Assembly: GCA_002480525.1 (NCBI GenBank)
Contig: DLCH01000043.1
Location: 20,256-25,374, forward strand
DNA: 5,119 nucleotides
Direction of reading: 5' to 3'
Origin: Gammaproteobacteria bacterium UBA7803
GTDB taxonomy: Bacteria; Pseudomonadota; Gammaproteobacteria; Pseudomonadales; Azotimanducaceae
Notes under the pieces: generated by a model
What the model was told of the DNA's origin: nothing
The model's database searches: none
The model's input: the letters and a program-made list of their open reading frames with translations, nothing else
Part shown: one piece after another, positions 1 to 5,119 of the stretch
Numbering within the stretch: the first letter of the stretch is position 1
Layout of the letters: every line of letters begins with the position of its first letter
Program-made: the position numbers and the translations under genes

Positions 1-302
1 TGCTCGACGCCGTCGGGCTGGTCGCTCAGGTTGTAGCCCCGCTGGTCCATGGCCACCACCCGGAAGCGGTCGGCCAGGCCCGCCATCTGGTCGCGCCAGG
101 AGTACCAGTAGTCGGGGAATCCGTGGATGAACACCACCAGGGGGCCGCGGCCGGCGGCGGCGTAGTGGATGCGCACGCCGTCGTGCTCGGCGTAGTGATG
201 GGTGACGTCCAGGGCGGTTTCGCCGGCGGCGGCCGCCGCCGGCGCGGCCGGCCAGGCCCCGACGAGTGCGGTCAGCGCCAGCGCTCGCAGCGTCTTGGTC
301 AT
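1..302 (-). CDS. Exported alpha/beta hydrolase, epoxide hydrolase-like (N-terminal part; runs off left edge)
   Basis: Only the first 100 codons are in the window; the reading frame stays open to position 1. Residues 1-26 look like a Sec signal peptide: basic MTKTLR start, hydrophobic ALALTALVGAW core, then an Ala-rich stretch ending about AAAAAG. The mature part begins with a short beta-hairpin region (GVRIHYAAAGRGP, about 42-54), then strand VVFIHGFPDYWYSWR (56-70), whose HGFP is the oxyanion-hole motif of alpha/beta hydrolases, and VVAMDQRGYNLSDQP (82-96), typical of epoxide hydrolase and haloalkane dehalogenase relatives. The nucleophile elbow lies outside the window, so the catalytic residue and substrate cannot be judged. 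The ATG at 302-300 is preceded by an AGGGGAG Shine-Dalgarno. The gene starts 37 bp after the esterase stop, so co-transcription is likely; a 6-bp GC stem with a four-base loop (317-332) lies in this gap. Fold assignment is firm; epoxide hydrolase activity is inference. Confidence 0.88.
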   Translation of the reverse strand, partial: MTKTLRALALTALVGAWPAAPAAAAAGETALDVTHHYAEHDGVRIHYAAAGRGPLVVFIHGFPDYWYSWRDQMAGLADRFRVVAMDQRGYNLSDQPDGVE

Positions 303-339
303 GTGCTCTCCCCTTCGCGCCGGCCGCGGCGCGCGGCGC

Positions 340-1437
340 CTATCGCAACGCTCTGGCGAGAAACGGCAGGCTGCGGTCCATGCGGTGGTCGATGCCCGAA
401 TGGGTGCCGTCGAATTCCTCGTAGGTATGCTTCACGCCGGCGCGTCCCAGTTCCCGGGAGAGTATGCGGCTGCCGAAATGAATGTGGTACTGATCCCGCC
501 ACCCGCAGTCGATCCACAGCCCCTTCAGGGACTTCAGGCTCCGGGCGTGGCGGCGCACCAGGTTGACCGGATCGTGGCGGCGCCAGGCCCGCCAGCGCGC
601 CGGAATGAGCTCGCCGGTCTCCAGGTTGCAGGGCAGCCGGAAGCCGTTGGGCGCCTCCGGGTCGGGGTCGTAGGTGGCCGCCATGGCGACCATCATGAGG
701 GTGGCGATCTCGTCGCCGCCGGGCCGCTCCTTCTGCCAGAAGTGGTCGAGGAACCGGGCCACGCGGCCGTCGTCGAGCCCTTCGTCGAGGCCGGCCGCGC
801 GCTTCTCCACGTTCACCGGCCCGGCCTTGGGCGCCGGCTTGCGGTAGCCGCCGAGGTGGGTCAGCGCCTCGGGCCACATGGGCTGATAGCAGGTCTCGAA
901 GTGGGCGTCGCCGGAGTGGCTCGCCACCGCGCCCCAGGTGCGGGCATGACGCATGCCGTGGATGATGGCGCCGTAGCCGCCGGACGACTTGCCGAAGCAG
1001 CCGCGCCGGTCACGCTCGCCGCCGGTGTCGAGCTCGGCATCGACGAACGGCACCAGTTCCCGGACCAGGTAGTCCGCATAGTCGCCGATGGCGCTGGAGT
1101 TGACGTACTGATTGCCGCCCAGCGCCGTGAAGCAGTCCGGGAACACCACCACGCAGGCCGGCATGCGGCGCTCGTGGAGCAGCCGGGCGAGGCGCTCGGG
1201 GACGTTCTCCTCGAAATTCTTCCAGGCCGTGTGGGCCCAGCCGGAGCCGGTGTAGCCGGTGAGGTCGTAGAGCACCGGCGGCCGCCGGCCGCGGCTGCCG
1301 GGCCGGTAGCCCGGCGGCAGCCAGACGGGAAAGCGCCGCACGTGCGGATCGCCCAGGGGGTTGTCCGCCAGGATGCGGGAGTCGTGTTCCAGCACCACCA
1401 GCTCGCCGGCGGGCCAGTTGCTGCGCTTGATGGCCAT
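340..1437 (-). CDS. Putative esterase, alpha/beta-hydrolase fold (esterase D / enterochelin esterase-like)
   Basis: A 365-residue protein with no signal peptide or membrane segment, so probably cytoplasmic. It matches the putative-esterase (PF00756-type) pattern: RRFPVWLPPGY (34-44) is the usual strand before the oxyanion region, PVLYDLTGYTGSGW (54-67) follows, then ACVVVFPDCFTALGGNQYVNS (from about 94), and the nucleophile elbow GKSSGGYGA (149-157), with Ser151 as likely nucleophile. A C-terminal TYEEFDGTHSGIDHRM (338-353) offers His346 or His351 as catalytic base; Asp310 or Asp315 (WIDCGWRDQYH) are candidate acids. An insertion of about 90 residues (190-280) between elbow and C-terminal strand probably forms a lid. 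Substrate is unknown. The start is well bounded: an in-frame TAA lies 9 bases upstream of the ATG (1449-1447), and an AAGG Shine-Dalgarno sits at about -10. It precedes the second hydrolase and is probably its operon partner. Antisense frames across it are high-GC shadows. Confidence 0.9.
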   Translation of the reverse strand: MAIKRSNWPAGELVVLEHDSRILADNPLGDPHVRRFPVWLPPGYRPGSRGRRPPVLYDLTGYTGSGWAHTAWKNFEENVPERLARLLHERRMPACVVVFPDCFTALGGNQYVNSSAIGDYADYLVRELVPFVDAELDTGGERDRRGCFGKSSGGYGAIIHGMRHARTWGAVASHSGDAHFETCYQPMWPEALTHLGGYRKPAPKAGPVNVEKRAAGLDEGLDDGRVARFLDHFWQKERPGGDEIATLMMVAMAATYDPDPEAPNGFRLPCNLETGELIPARWRAWRRHDPVNLVRRHARSLKSLKGLWIDCGWRDQYHIHFGSRILSRELGRAGVKHTYEEFDGTHSGIDHRMDRSLPFLARALR

Positions 1438-1458
1438 GGACGAACCTTATGGCCAAAT

Positions 1459-1482
1459 CGCGGGCGCGACAATGCGCCCGCG
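1459..1482. repeat. Perfect 9-bp inverted repeat (hairpin) between htpX and the esterase gene
   Basis: The arms CGCGGGCGC (1459-1467) and GCGCCCGCG (1474-1482) pair perfectly around a six-base loop. On the minus strand the hairpin is followed by ATTTGG and then, within about 20 bases, the esterase start codon. It could be a weak intrinsic terminator for htpX (the T run is only three bases), an attenuator or ribosome-site structure in the esterase leader, or an operator for a dimeric repressor. The structure is seen directly; the role is undecided. Confidence 0.6.
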
Positions 1483-1514
1483 GTCGGCAGCGGCGCCGAC
1501 GGCCGCCGGCAGCG

Positions 1515-1626
1515 TTCGCCGCGGGCATCGTTCGCCGCGGGCATCGTTCGCCGCGGGCGCTGTTCGCCGCGGGCGCTGTTCGCCGCCGGCGTCCTTCGCC
1601 GCGGCCGTCCTTCGCCGCGGGCGCTG
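1515..1626. repeat. Tandem array of seven 16-bp units downstream of htpX
   Basis: Seven head-to-tail units begin TTCGCC at 1515, 1531, 1547, 1563, 1579, 1595 and 1611 with an exact 16-bp period. Core TTCGCCGCGGGC is identical in five units; units five and six each have one change in the core. The last four bases go ATCG, ATCG, GCTG, GCTG, GTCC, GTCC, GCTG. The unit before the array (1499-1514) matches unit one at 11 of 16 positions and may be a decayed copy. Five of the seven units contain the full CCGCGG palindrome and unit six also keeps it; unit five has lost it. The array ends two bases from the htpX stop codon. Because 16 is not a multiple of three and no unit holds a stop codon, all frames read open through it; I see no coding support. 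It occupies most of the 191-bp gene-free gap. Confidence 0.95.
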
Positions 1627-1628
1627 GC

Positions 1629-2516
1629 TCAGCCCTGCAGGTTCCGCAGGGCGGCGATGCGCGCTTCCAGCGGCGGGTGCGAGGCGAACATGGCGCGCAT
1701 GCCGGAGGCGACGCCGCGGCGGATGCCGAAGGCCACCAGGGTGTCGGGCATGGTGCTCGGCATGTCCTGGGCGCGCTTGAGCCGCTCCAGCGCGGCGATC
1801 ATCTTTTCCCGGCCGGCCAGCCGCGCGCCGGCCTCGTCGGCGCGGAATTCCCGGTAACGGGAGAACCACATGACGATGGCGCTGGCCAGTATGCCCAGCA
1901 CGATCTCGGCGACGATGGTGGTCACCCAGTAGCCGATGCCCAGCCCGCGCTCGTTCTTCAGCACCACCCGGTCCACGAAGAAGCCGGCCAGCCGCGCCAG
2001 GAACAGCACGAACGTGTTCACCACCCCCTGGATGAGGCTGAGCGTGATCATGTCGCCGTTGGCGACGTGGCCGATCTCGTGGCCCAGCACCGCCTCGACC
2101 TCGTCGGCGTTCATGTTCTCCAGCAGCCCGACGCTGACCGCCACCAGGGCCTTGTTGCGGTTGGCGCCGGTGGCGTAGGCGTTGGGATCCGGCGAGGGAA
2201 ACACGGCCACCTCCGGCATGGCGATGCCCGCCTTGTCGGACAGCCGCGCGACGGTGTCCAGCAGCCAGCGCTCGGCGTCGTTGGACGGCCGTTCGATCAC
2301 CTGGGCCCGGGTGGACCACTTCGCCATCTTCTTCGAGATCAGCAGCGAGAACAGCGAGCCGCCGAACCCGAGCAGGGCGCAGAACACCAGCAGCGCCGTC
2401 AGGTTCAGATCGACGCCGTTGGCCGCCAGGATGCTCTCGAAGCCCAGCAGCCGGAAGGTGATGCTGGCGAGCACGATGACCGCCAGGTTGGTGGCCAGGA
2501 ACAGCAGGATGCGCAT
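1629..2516 (-). CDS. htpX: Protease HtpX, membrane-bound zinc metallopeptidase (M48B)
   Basis: HtpX is an inner-membrane zinc protease that degrades misfolded or damaged membrane proteins, acting beside FtsH. The 295-residue length is normal for the family. Visible features: two N-terminal membrane segments (about 3-24 and 39-61); a conserved SKKMAKW stretch at 61-67; PNAYATG (111-117); the zinc-binding and catalytic motif HEIGH (146-150: zinc ligands His146 and His150, catalytic Glu147); two more hydrophobic segments (about 160-182 and 195-218); then YREFRADEAGA, in which Glu223 is the expected third zinc ligand; and the C-terminal FASHPPLEARIAAL signature (278-290). All key residues are present, so it should be active. 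The ATG at 2516 follows a strong GAGGAG Shine-Dalgarno with five-base spacing. In E. coli the gene is induced by envelope and heat stress; I could not find a clear sigma32 or Cpx-type site upstream here. It is transcribed divergently from the coiled-coil gene. Confidence 0.98.
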   Translation of the reverse strand: MRILLFLATNLAVIVLASITFRLLGFESILAANGVDLNLTALLVFCALLGFGGSLFSLLISKKMAKWSTRAQVIERPSNDAERWLLDTVARLSDKAGIAMPEVAVFPSPDPNAYATGANRNKALVAVSVGLLENMNADEVEAVLGHEIGHVANGDMITLSLIQGVVNTFVLFLARLAGFFVDRVVLKNERGLGIGYWVTTIVAEIVLGILASAIVMWFSRYREFRADEAGARLAGREKMIAALERLKRAQDMPSTMPDTLVAFGIRRGVASGMRAMFASHPPLEARIAALRNLQG

Positions 2517-2711
2517 GGGTCTCCTCGTCGGACGTTGTCGTTGGGTGCCACTTTAGACTGTCAGGCGGCGTTCCGGTTCTGACAAGTGACTGGCCCGGAC
2601 CAGCGCGATCTGGTTCACATCCACAGTGGAATAAATCGGCTACTTTTAGAAAGTGCGGGAGAACTCCCAAGCCCGCCCGTGCAAGCAGGGAAACCGACGG
2701 GATCAGCGCTC
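2517..2711. promoter_or_regulatory. Divergent intergenic region between htpX and the coiled-coil/H3TH gene
   Basis: This 195-bp stretch must hold the promoters of both flanking genes and is locally AT-richer at 2613-2650. For the plus-strand gene a possible extended -10 (TG-G-AATAAA, 2627-2635) or a TACTTT at 2641-2646 with TTCACA at 2614-2619 can be drawn, but spacing is not ideal for either. An inverted repeat TGTCAG (2559-2564) / CTGACA (2579-2584) with arm centres 20 bp apart could be an operator, placed on the htpX side. A smaller CCAC-A-GTGG palindrome is at 2621-2629. No confident promoter could be fixed for htpX. Confidence 0.4.
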
Positions 2712-4661
2712 ATGGAACAGACCTCACAGGCTCACAGCGAAGCTCCGGTGTCGGAGTCGGCGCCGTCCGCCGAGGCCACGCTGCGCGAGGAACTCGCGAA
2801 ATGGCGGGAGCGCGTTCCCAAGCTCGCGGCGGCGCTGCGCAACCGCGCCGAAGAGGCCGATTCGCTGCGTCAGGAACTCGAGCGGCTGCGGCAGGACGGC
2901 AGCGCCCGGGACGAGCAGCCTTCCGCCGGCATCCGCGCCCGTGACGAGCTGATCGAAGAGCTGCAGACCAAGCTCGCCGACCTCGCCGAGCGTCACAAGA
3001 TCGCCCAGGGCGAGCTCCATGCCCGTCAGCTCACCATCGACGAGCTGAAGACCGACGCCGACGCCTGGAAGCAGAAGTGGCAATCCGTCACCCGCAGCCT
3101 CGACGAGGAAGCGGCGCGGGTCAGCAGCAACGACCAGCGTTCCCGTGCCCTCGAGGAGGAGAACGCCGGTCTGCGCCGGCGCCTGGCGGAGCAGGTCGCC
3201 CAGCACGAGGCGGCTCAGCGCGCCATGGACGAAGCCGTCGAGGAGCGGGACTCGCTGCGCCAGCGCAACGAGCAGCTCTTCGAGACCACCGAGATCGCCA
3301 ACCGGCAGATCGGCTCCCTCACCGACAGCCTCGCCGACCTGCGGGTCAGCCTGAAGGGCCTCAAGGCCCGCACCGAGGAAGCGGAGGCGGCCCGTGACGA
3401 GGCGAGCCGCTCGGCGGAATCGCTTGGCGCCCGGGTGGCGGAGCTCGAAGCCGCCCTCGCCGGCGCCGAGGCGGCCCGGGACGAGGCGCAGCAGGCCCTC
3501 GCCGACGCCCGTGGGGCCGCGGACGAGGCCCAGGCCCGTCTGACGGAACTGGCGTCCGCCCACGATGAAGCCCGGCGCGAGCTGGCTGCCCTCACCGAGG
3601 AACTGCAGCTCACCGCGACCGCGGCGGCCGCGAGCCTGGCGGCCTCCGCCGGGGTGGAAGCCCGCGTCGCCGATGCGCAGGCCCGGCAGGCCGAGGCGGA
3701 GCAGGCCAGGGAAGCCGCGGAGTCGGAGCTCGAGGCCGCCCGCGCCGCCCTCGACGGCGAGCGGGCCGAGTCGGCCCGGCTGGCCGAGGTGGTGGCCGGT
3801 GCCCAGCAGACCAATGCGGACCGGGAGGCCGAACGCCGCGCCCTGTCCGAGCAGGTTCACACCCTGGAGAGCCGCAACCGGCATCTCGAGGAGCAGCTCG
3901 GCGAGCGCTCGGCGCTGGTGGTCACCCTCGAGCAGGACCAGACCGAGGCCGCCGGACGCCTGGCGGCTCTGCAGGAGGAGCGCGACGCGCTCGAGGACTC
4001 GCTGATGCGGGCCGAGCGTCACGCCAAGGAGAACGCGGACTACGTCGTGCAGCTCGACGCCAAGCTGGAACGCCAGAAGGAGCTGATGGAGAGCCTGGAG
4101 GAGGAGCTGGCCGAGGCCCAGCAGGAAGCCTCGACGGCCCGGCGGGAAGCCCGGGAGCGGCCCGAGCCGAAGGCCGATGCCGGCGAGACCGAGGCGCTGA
4201 AGGATCAGATCCGCAAGCTCGAGAACCTGGTGCGCGAGCGCACCGAGGCGCTGAACCGGCTGCAGTGGGAGCGCGACGTCGCCGGCGGCGGCGCCGAGCC
4301 CGCGGGAGCCGTGGACGCGACGCCGCCGGAGCCCGCGGATGGCGACGCCAAGCTGCTGCTGGTGCTCAACCAGCAGCTCAATGACGAGCGGACCCGCAAC
4401 AACGAGCTGCGCGAACGCCTGCAGGAGCTGGAGGCGACATTGAGCCGGTCGCCGCGCGCCGGCGACGACCTGACCCGCATCCACGGGGTCGGCCACAAGC
4501 TCGCCGAGCAGCTCAACGAGCTCGGCTTCTATCGCTACGAGCAGATCGCCGGGCTGAGCGAGGCCGAGCTGGACGACGAGCAGCACGTGCTCCACGCCCA
4601 CCGCGGACGCATCACCCGGGACGGCTGGATCGAGCAGGCCGTCAAGCTCATCAGCCACTGA
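2712..4661 (+). CDS. Long coiled-coil protein with C-terminal helix-hairpin-helix (H3TH-like) domain, function unknown
   Basis: A 649-residue soluble protein with no signal peptide or membrane segment. Residues 1-20 are a polar Ser/Glu-rich leader. From about 21 to 483 it is nearly unbroken heptad-rich coiled coil of Ala, Glu, Arg, Leu and Gln. A Pro-containing break (484-495) leads to a short coil (496-523), a Gly/Pro/Ala linker (524-543) and another coil (544-579). Residues 585-649 (from DDLTRIHGVGHKLAEQLNELG) form a helix-hairpin-helix unit of the type called flap-endonuclease-like H3TH (COG3743-like), also known as a C-terminal extension of unrelated proteins; it binds DNA in some families. 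No nuclease active site is visible. I chose ATG 2712 over an in-frame GTG at 2586: the 42 extra codons use ATA, CTA, TTA and AGT, rare in the rest of the gene, and lack coiled-coil character. The Shine-Dalgarno is weak (ACGGGA, about nine bases upstream). Possible roles are chromosome organisation or scaffolding; this is inference. Confidence 0.9.
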   Translation: MEQTSQAHSEAPVSESAPSAEATLREELAKWRERVPKLAAALRNRAEEADSLRQELERLRQDGSARDEQPSAGIRARDELIEELQTKLADLAERHKIAQGELHARQLTIDELKTDADAWKQKWQSVTRSLDEEAARVSSNDQRSRALEEENAGLRRRLAEQVAQHEAAQRAMDEAVEERDSLRQRNEQLFETTEIANRQIGSLTDSLADLRVSLKGLKARTEEAEAARDEASRSAESLGARVAELEAALAGAEAARDEAQQALADARGAADEAQARLTELASAHDEARRELAALTEELQLTATAAAASLAASAGVEARVADAQARQAEAEQAREAAESELEAARAALDGERAESARLAEVVAGAQQTNADREAERRALSEQVHTLESRNRHLEEQLGERSALVVTLEQDQTEAAGRLAALQEERDALEDSLMRAERHAKENADYVVQLDAKLERQKELMESLEEELAEAQQEASTARREARERPEPKADAGETEALKDQIRKLENLVRERTEALNRLQWERDVAGGGAEPAGAVDATPPEPADGDAKLLLVLNQQLNDERTRNNELRERLQELEATLSRSPRAGDDLTRIHGVGHKLAEQLNELGFYRYEQIAGLSEAELDDEQHVLHAHRGRITRDGWIEQAVKLISH

Positions 4662-4664
4662 CGC

Positions 4665-4683
4665 CGGGCCGCCGCGCGGCCCG
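4665..4683 (+). terminator. GC hairpin just after the coiled-coil gene, possible terminator
   Basis: Three bases past the stop codon, CGGGCCGC (4665-4672) pairs perfectly with GCGGCCCG (4676-4683) around a three-base loop. There is no T run afterwards (ACATCCCC follows), so it is not a textbook intrinsic terminator; in a GC-rich genome it may still stop transcription or protect the mRNA 3' end. Confidence 0.45.
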
Positions 4684-4695
4684 ACATCCCCGCCT

Positions 4696-4708
4696 CTCCG
4701 GTCCGGAG
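4696..4708. repeat. Short palindrome CTCCGG-T-CCGGAG
   Basis: Six-base perfect arms flank a single T. With one base between arms it suits protein binding to duplex DNA better than an RNA hairpin. It lies between the terminator-like stem and the larger palindrome, 15 bases upstream of the predicted -35 hexamer. It may equally be chance in GC-rich DNA. Confidence 0.35.
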
Positions 4709-4714
4709 CCTTCT

Positions 4715-4740
4715 CCGCGGCGGTTGTTATCCCGCCGCGG
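4715..4740. repeat. Perfect 9-bp inverted repeat enclosing a -35 element
   Basis: CCGCGGCGG (4715-4723) and CCGCCGCGG (4732-4740) are exact reverse complements around an eight-base AT-rich centre, TTGTTATC. The centre carries the predicted -35 hexamer of the downstream promoter, so the palindrome is well placed to be an operator. As RNA it would also be a stable stem, but no T run follows, which argues against a simple terminator. Confidence 0.6.
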
Positions 4741-4753
4741 CCGCGGCTATAGT
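4724..4753 (+). promoter_or_regulatory. Predicted sigma70-type promoter TTGTTA-N18-TATAGT
   Basis: TTGTTA (4724-4729) matches the -35 consensus at four of six positions and TATAGT (4748-4753) the -10 at five of six, with an 18-bp spacer. These are the two AT-rich islands in a very GC-rich stretch, which makes chance less likely. Transcription would begin near 4760, about 85 bases before the small gene at 4846 and only a few bases before an ATG at 4767. Confidence 0.55.
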
Positions 4754-4845
4754 CGGGCGTTCAGGCATGCCGTTCAGGCCGGCCGGCAGGGTCCGGCGCC
4801 TGGCGGACGCCGTCGACGCAGCCACAGGGAGCGTGGCGGAAAAGC

Positions 4846-5067
4846 ATGGATTCGACCAGGCATTCCCCCCAGCATCCGGCATCGCCCGGATCCCAGGACC
4901 ATGACCCCGGCGGTCTGCCGGCCGGCGATGGCGATCGTCGCGCCCGGGGCGACCGGCGCCGCGGCGGCCTGTTCGAACTGCGCGCCCGCCGCGAGGGCGT
5001 CGGCGGTGATCGCCGCTCCCGCGCCAGCGGACGGCTGCTGGCGTTCTGGCGCCGCGTGCGGCCCTGA
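4846..5067 (+). CDS. Possible small Arg/Gly-rich hypothetical protein
   Basis: A 73-codon frame lies downstream of the predicted promoter at 4724-4753. The ATG follows GCGGAAAAGC, giving only a weak Shine-Dalgarno. The N-terminal third is polar and Pro/His/Ser-rich; the middle is rich in Asp, Arg and Gly; the C terminus (GGLFELRARREGV, then GRLLAFWRRVRP) is strongly basic with a few hydrophobic residues, as in small nucleic-acid-binding or membrane-associated peptides. Third codon positions are mostly G or C, as in neighbouring genes, but other frames here are also GC-rich, so this is modest support. I do not recognise a family. An overlapping 45-codon frame (4767-4904) and a non-coding RNA from the same promoter are the main alternatives. 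Confidence 0.4.
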   Translation: MDSTRHSPQHPASPGSQDHDPGGLPAGDGDRRARGDRRRGGLFELRARREGVGGDRRSRASGRLLAFWRRVRP

Positions 5068-5119
5068 CCGCCGGCGACGTCCGATTCCCCAATTTCCCCT
5101 GCGGCCTGCACGCCGCGCC

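Noticed and set aside
1515..1626. CRISPR array
   Set aside because: The units are directly contiguous at 16 bp with no unique spacers, and there are no cas genes in the window.
202..1857. 551-codon plus-strand open frame across the hydrolase, esterase and htpX 3' end
   Set aside because: It lies antisense to three well-recognised genes, has low-complexity Arg/Ala/Gly composition, and reads through the 16-bp repeats. It is open because GC-rich DNA lacks stop codons.
1449..2582. 377-codon plus-strand frame opposite htpX
   Set aside because: Antisense shadow of htpX with His/Gly/Arg-rich low-complexity translation; starts inside the hairpin/repeat gap.
1447..2670. 407-codon minus-strand frame overlapping htpX in another register
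   Set aside because: htpX in the other frame is an unmistakable full-length family member; this frame is Arg/Gly-rich with no family features and continues into the tandem repeat.
2586..2711. GTG-initiated 42-residue N-terminal extension of the coiled-coil protein
   Set aside because: The codons are unlike the rest of the gene (ATA, CTA, TTA, AGT), the peptide lacks coiled-coil character, and the DNA includes the AT-rich candidate promoter.
2724..4658. 644-codon minus-strand open frame across the coiled-coil gene
   Set aside because: It exactly mirrors the codon structure of the plus-strand gene (Leu/Gly/Val-rich complement of Glu/Ala/Gln codons); no recognisable domain and no separate start signal.
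4727..5111. Two minus-strand frames (4727-5092 and 4761-5111) opposite the small ORF
   Set aside because: Both are low-complexity Arg/Pro/Ala translations without recognisable motifs, and they run across the predicted plus-strand promoter region.
5068..5119. Start of a further gene at the right edge
   Set aside because: Only 52 bases remain; an AT-rich AATTT at 5091-5095 is visible but no start codon with a ribosome site and no recognisable peptide can be supported.

Overview
The window is GC-rich, with strong G/C preference at third codon positions, and looks like chromosomal DNA of a high-GC proteobacterium. A gammaproteobacterium is the best guess, because the HtpX protein is of the short, four-membrane-segment, HEIGH type common there and the coiled-coil/H3TH protein resembles hypothetical proteins of that group. 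No genus can be named from the sequence. There are no rRNA or tRNA genes, IS elements or CRISPR arrays.

Layout. Positions 1-2516 hold three genes on the minus strand, in transcription order: htpX (2516-1629), a cytoplasmic putative esterase of the alpha/beta-hydrolase fold (1437-340), and an exported epoxide-hydrolase-like alpha/beta hydrolase (302 to beyond the left edge, 5' part only). The last two are 37 bp apart and probably co-transcribed. htpX is separated from the esterase by 191 bp holding a perfect 7 x 16-bp tandem repeat and a strong 9-bp hairpin. Positions 2517-2711 are a divergent intergenic region. On the plus strand, 2712-4661 encodes a 649-residue coiled-coil protein ending in a helix-hairpin-helix (H3TH-like) domain. 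After it come three GC-rich palindromes, a good sigma70-type promoter whose -35 hexamer sits in the loop of one palindrome, and a possible small Arg/Gly-rich protein (4846-5067).

How it fits together. HtpX is a membrane quality-control protease. The two hydrolases have no visible functional link to it beyond orientation. The coiled-coil/H3TH protein is the least understood gene: its architecture suggests a long rod that places a DNA-binding-type module at its C terminus, but no function can be assigned. I found no clear evidence of a defence system or other new multi-gene system. The points most worth a second look are the 16-bp repeat array, the coiled-coil protein with its 28-residue periodicity, and the promoter-in-palindrome structure at 4715-4753.
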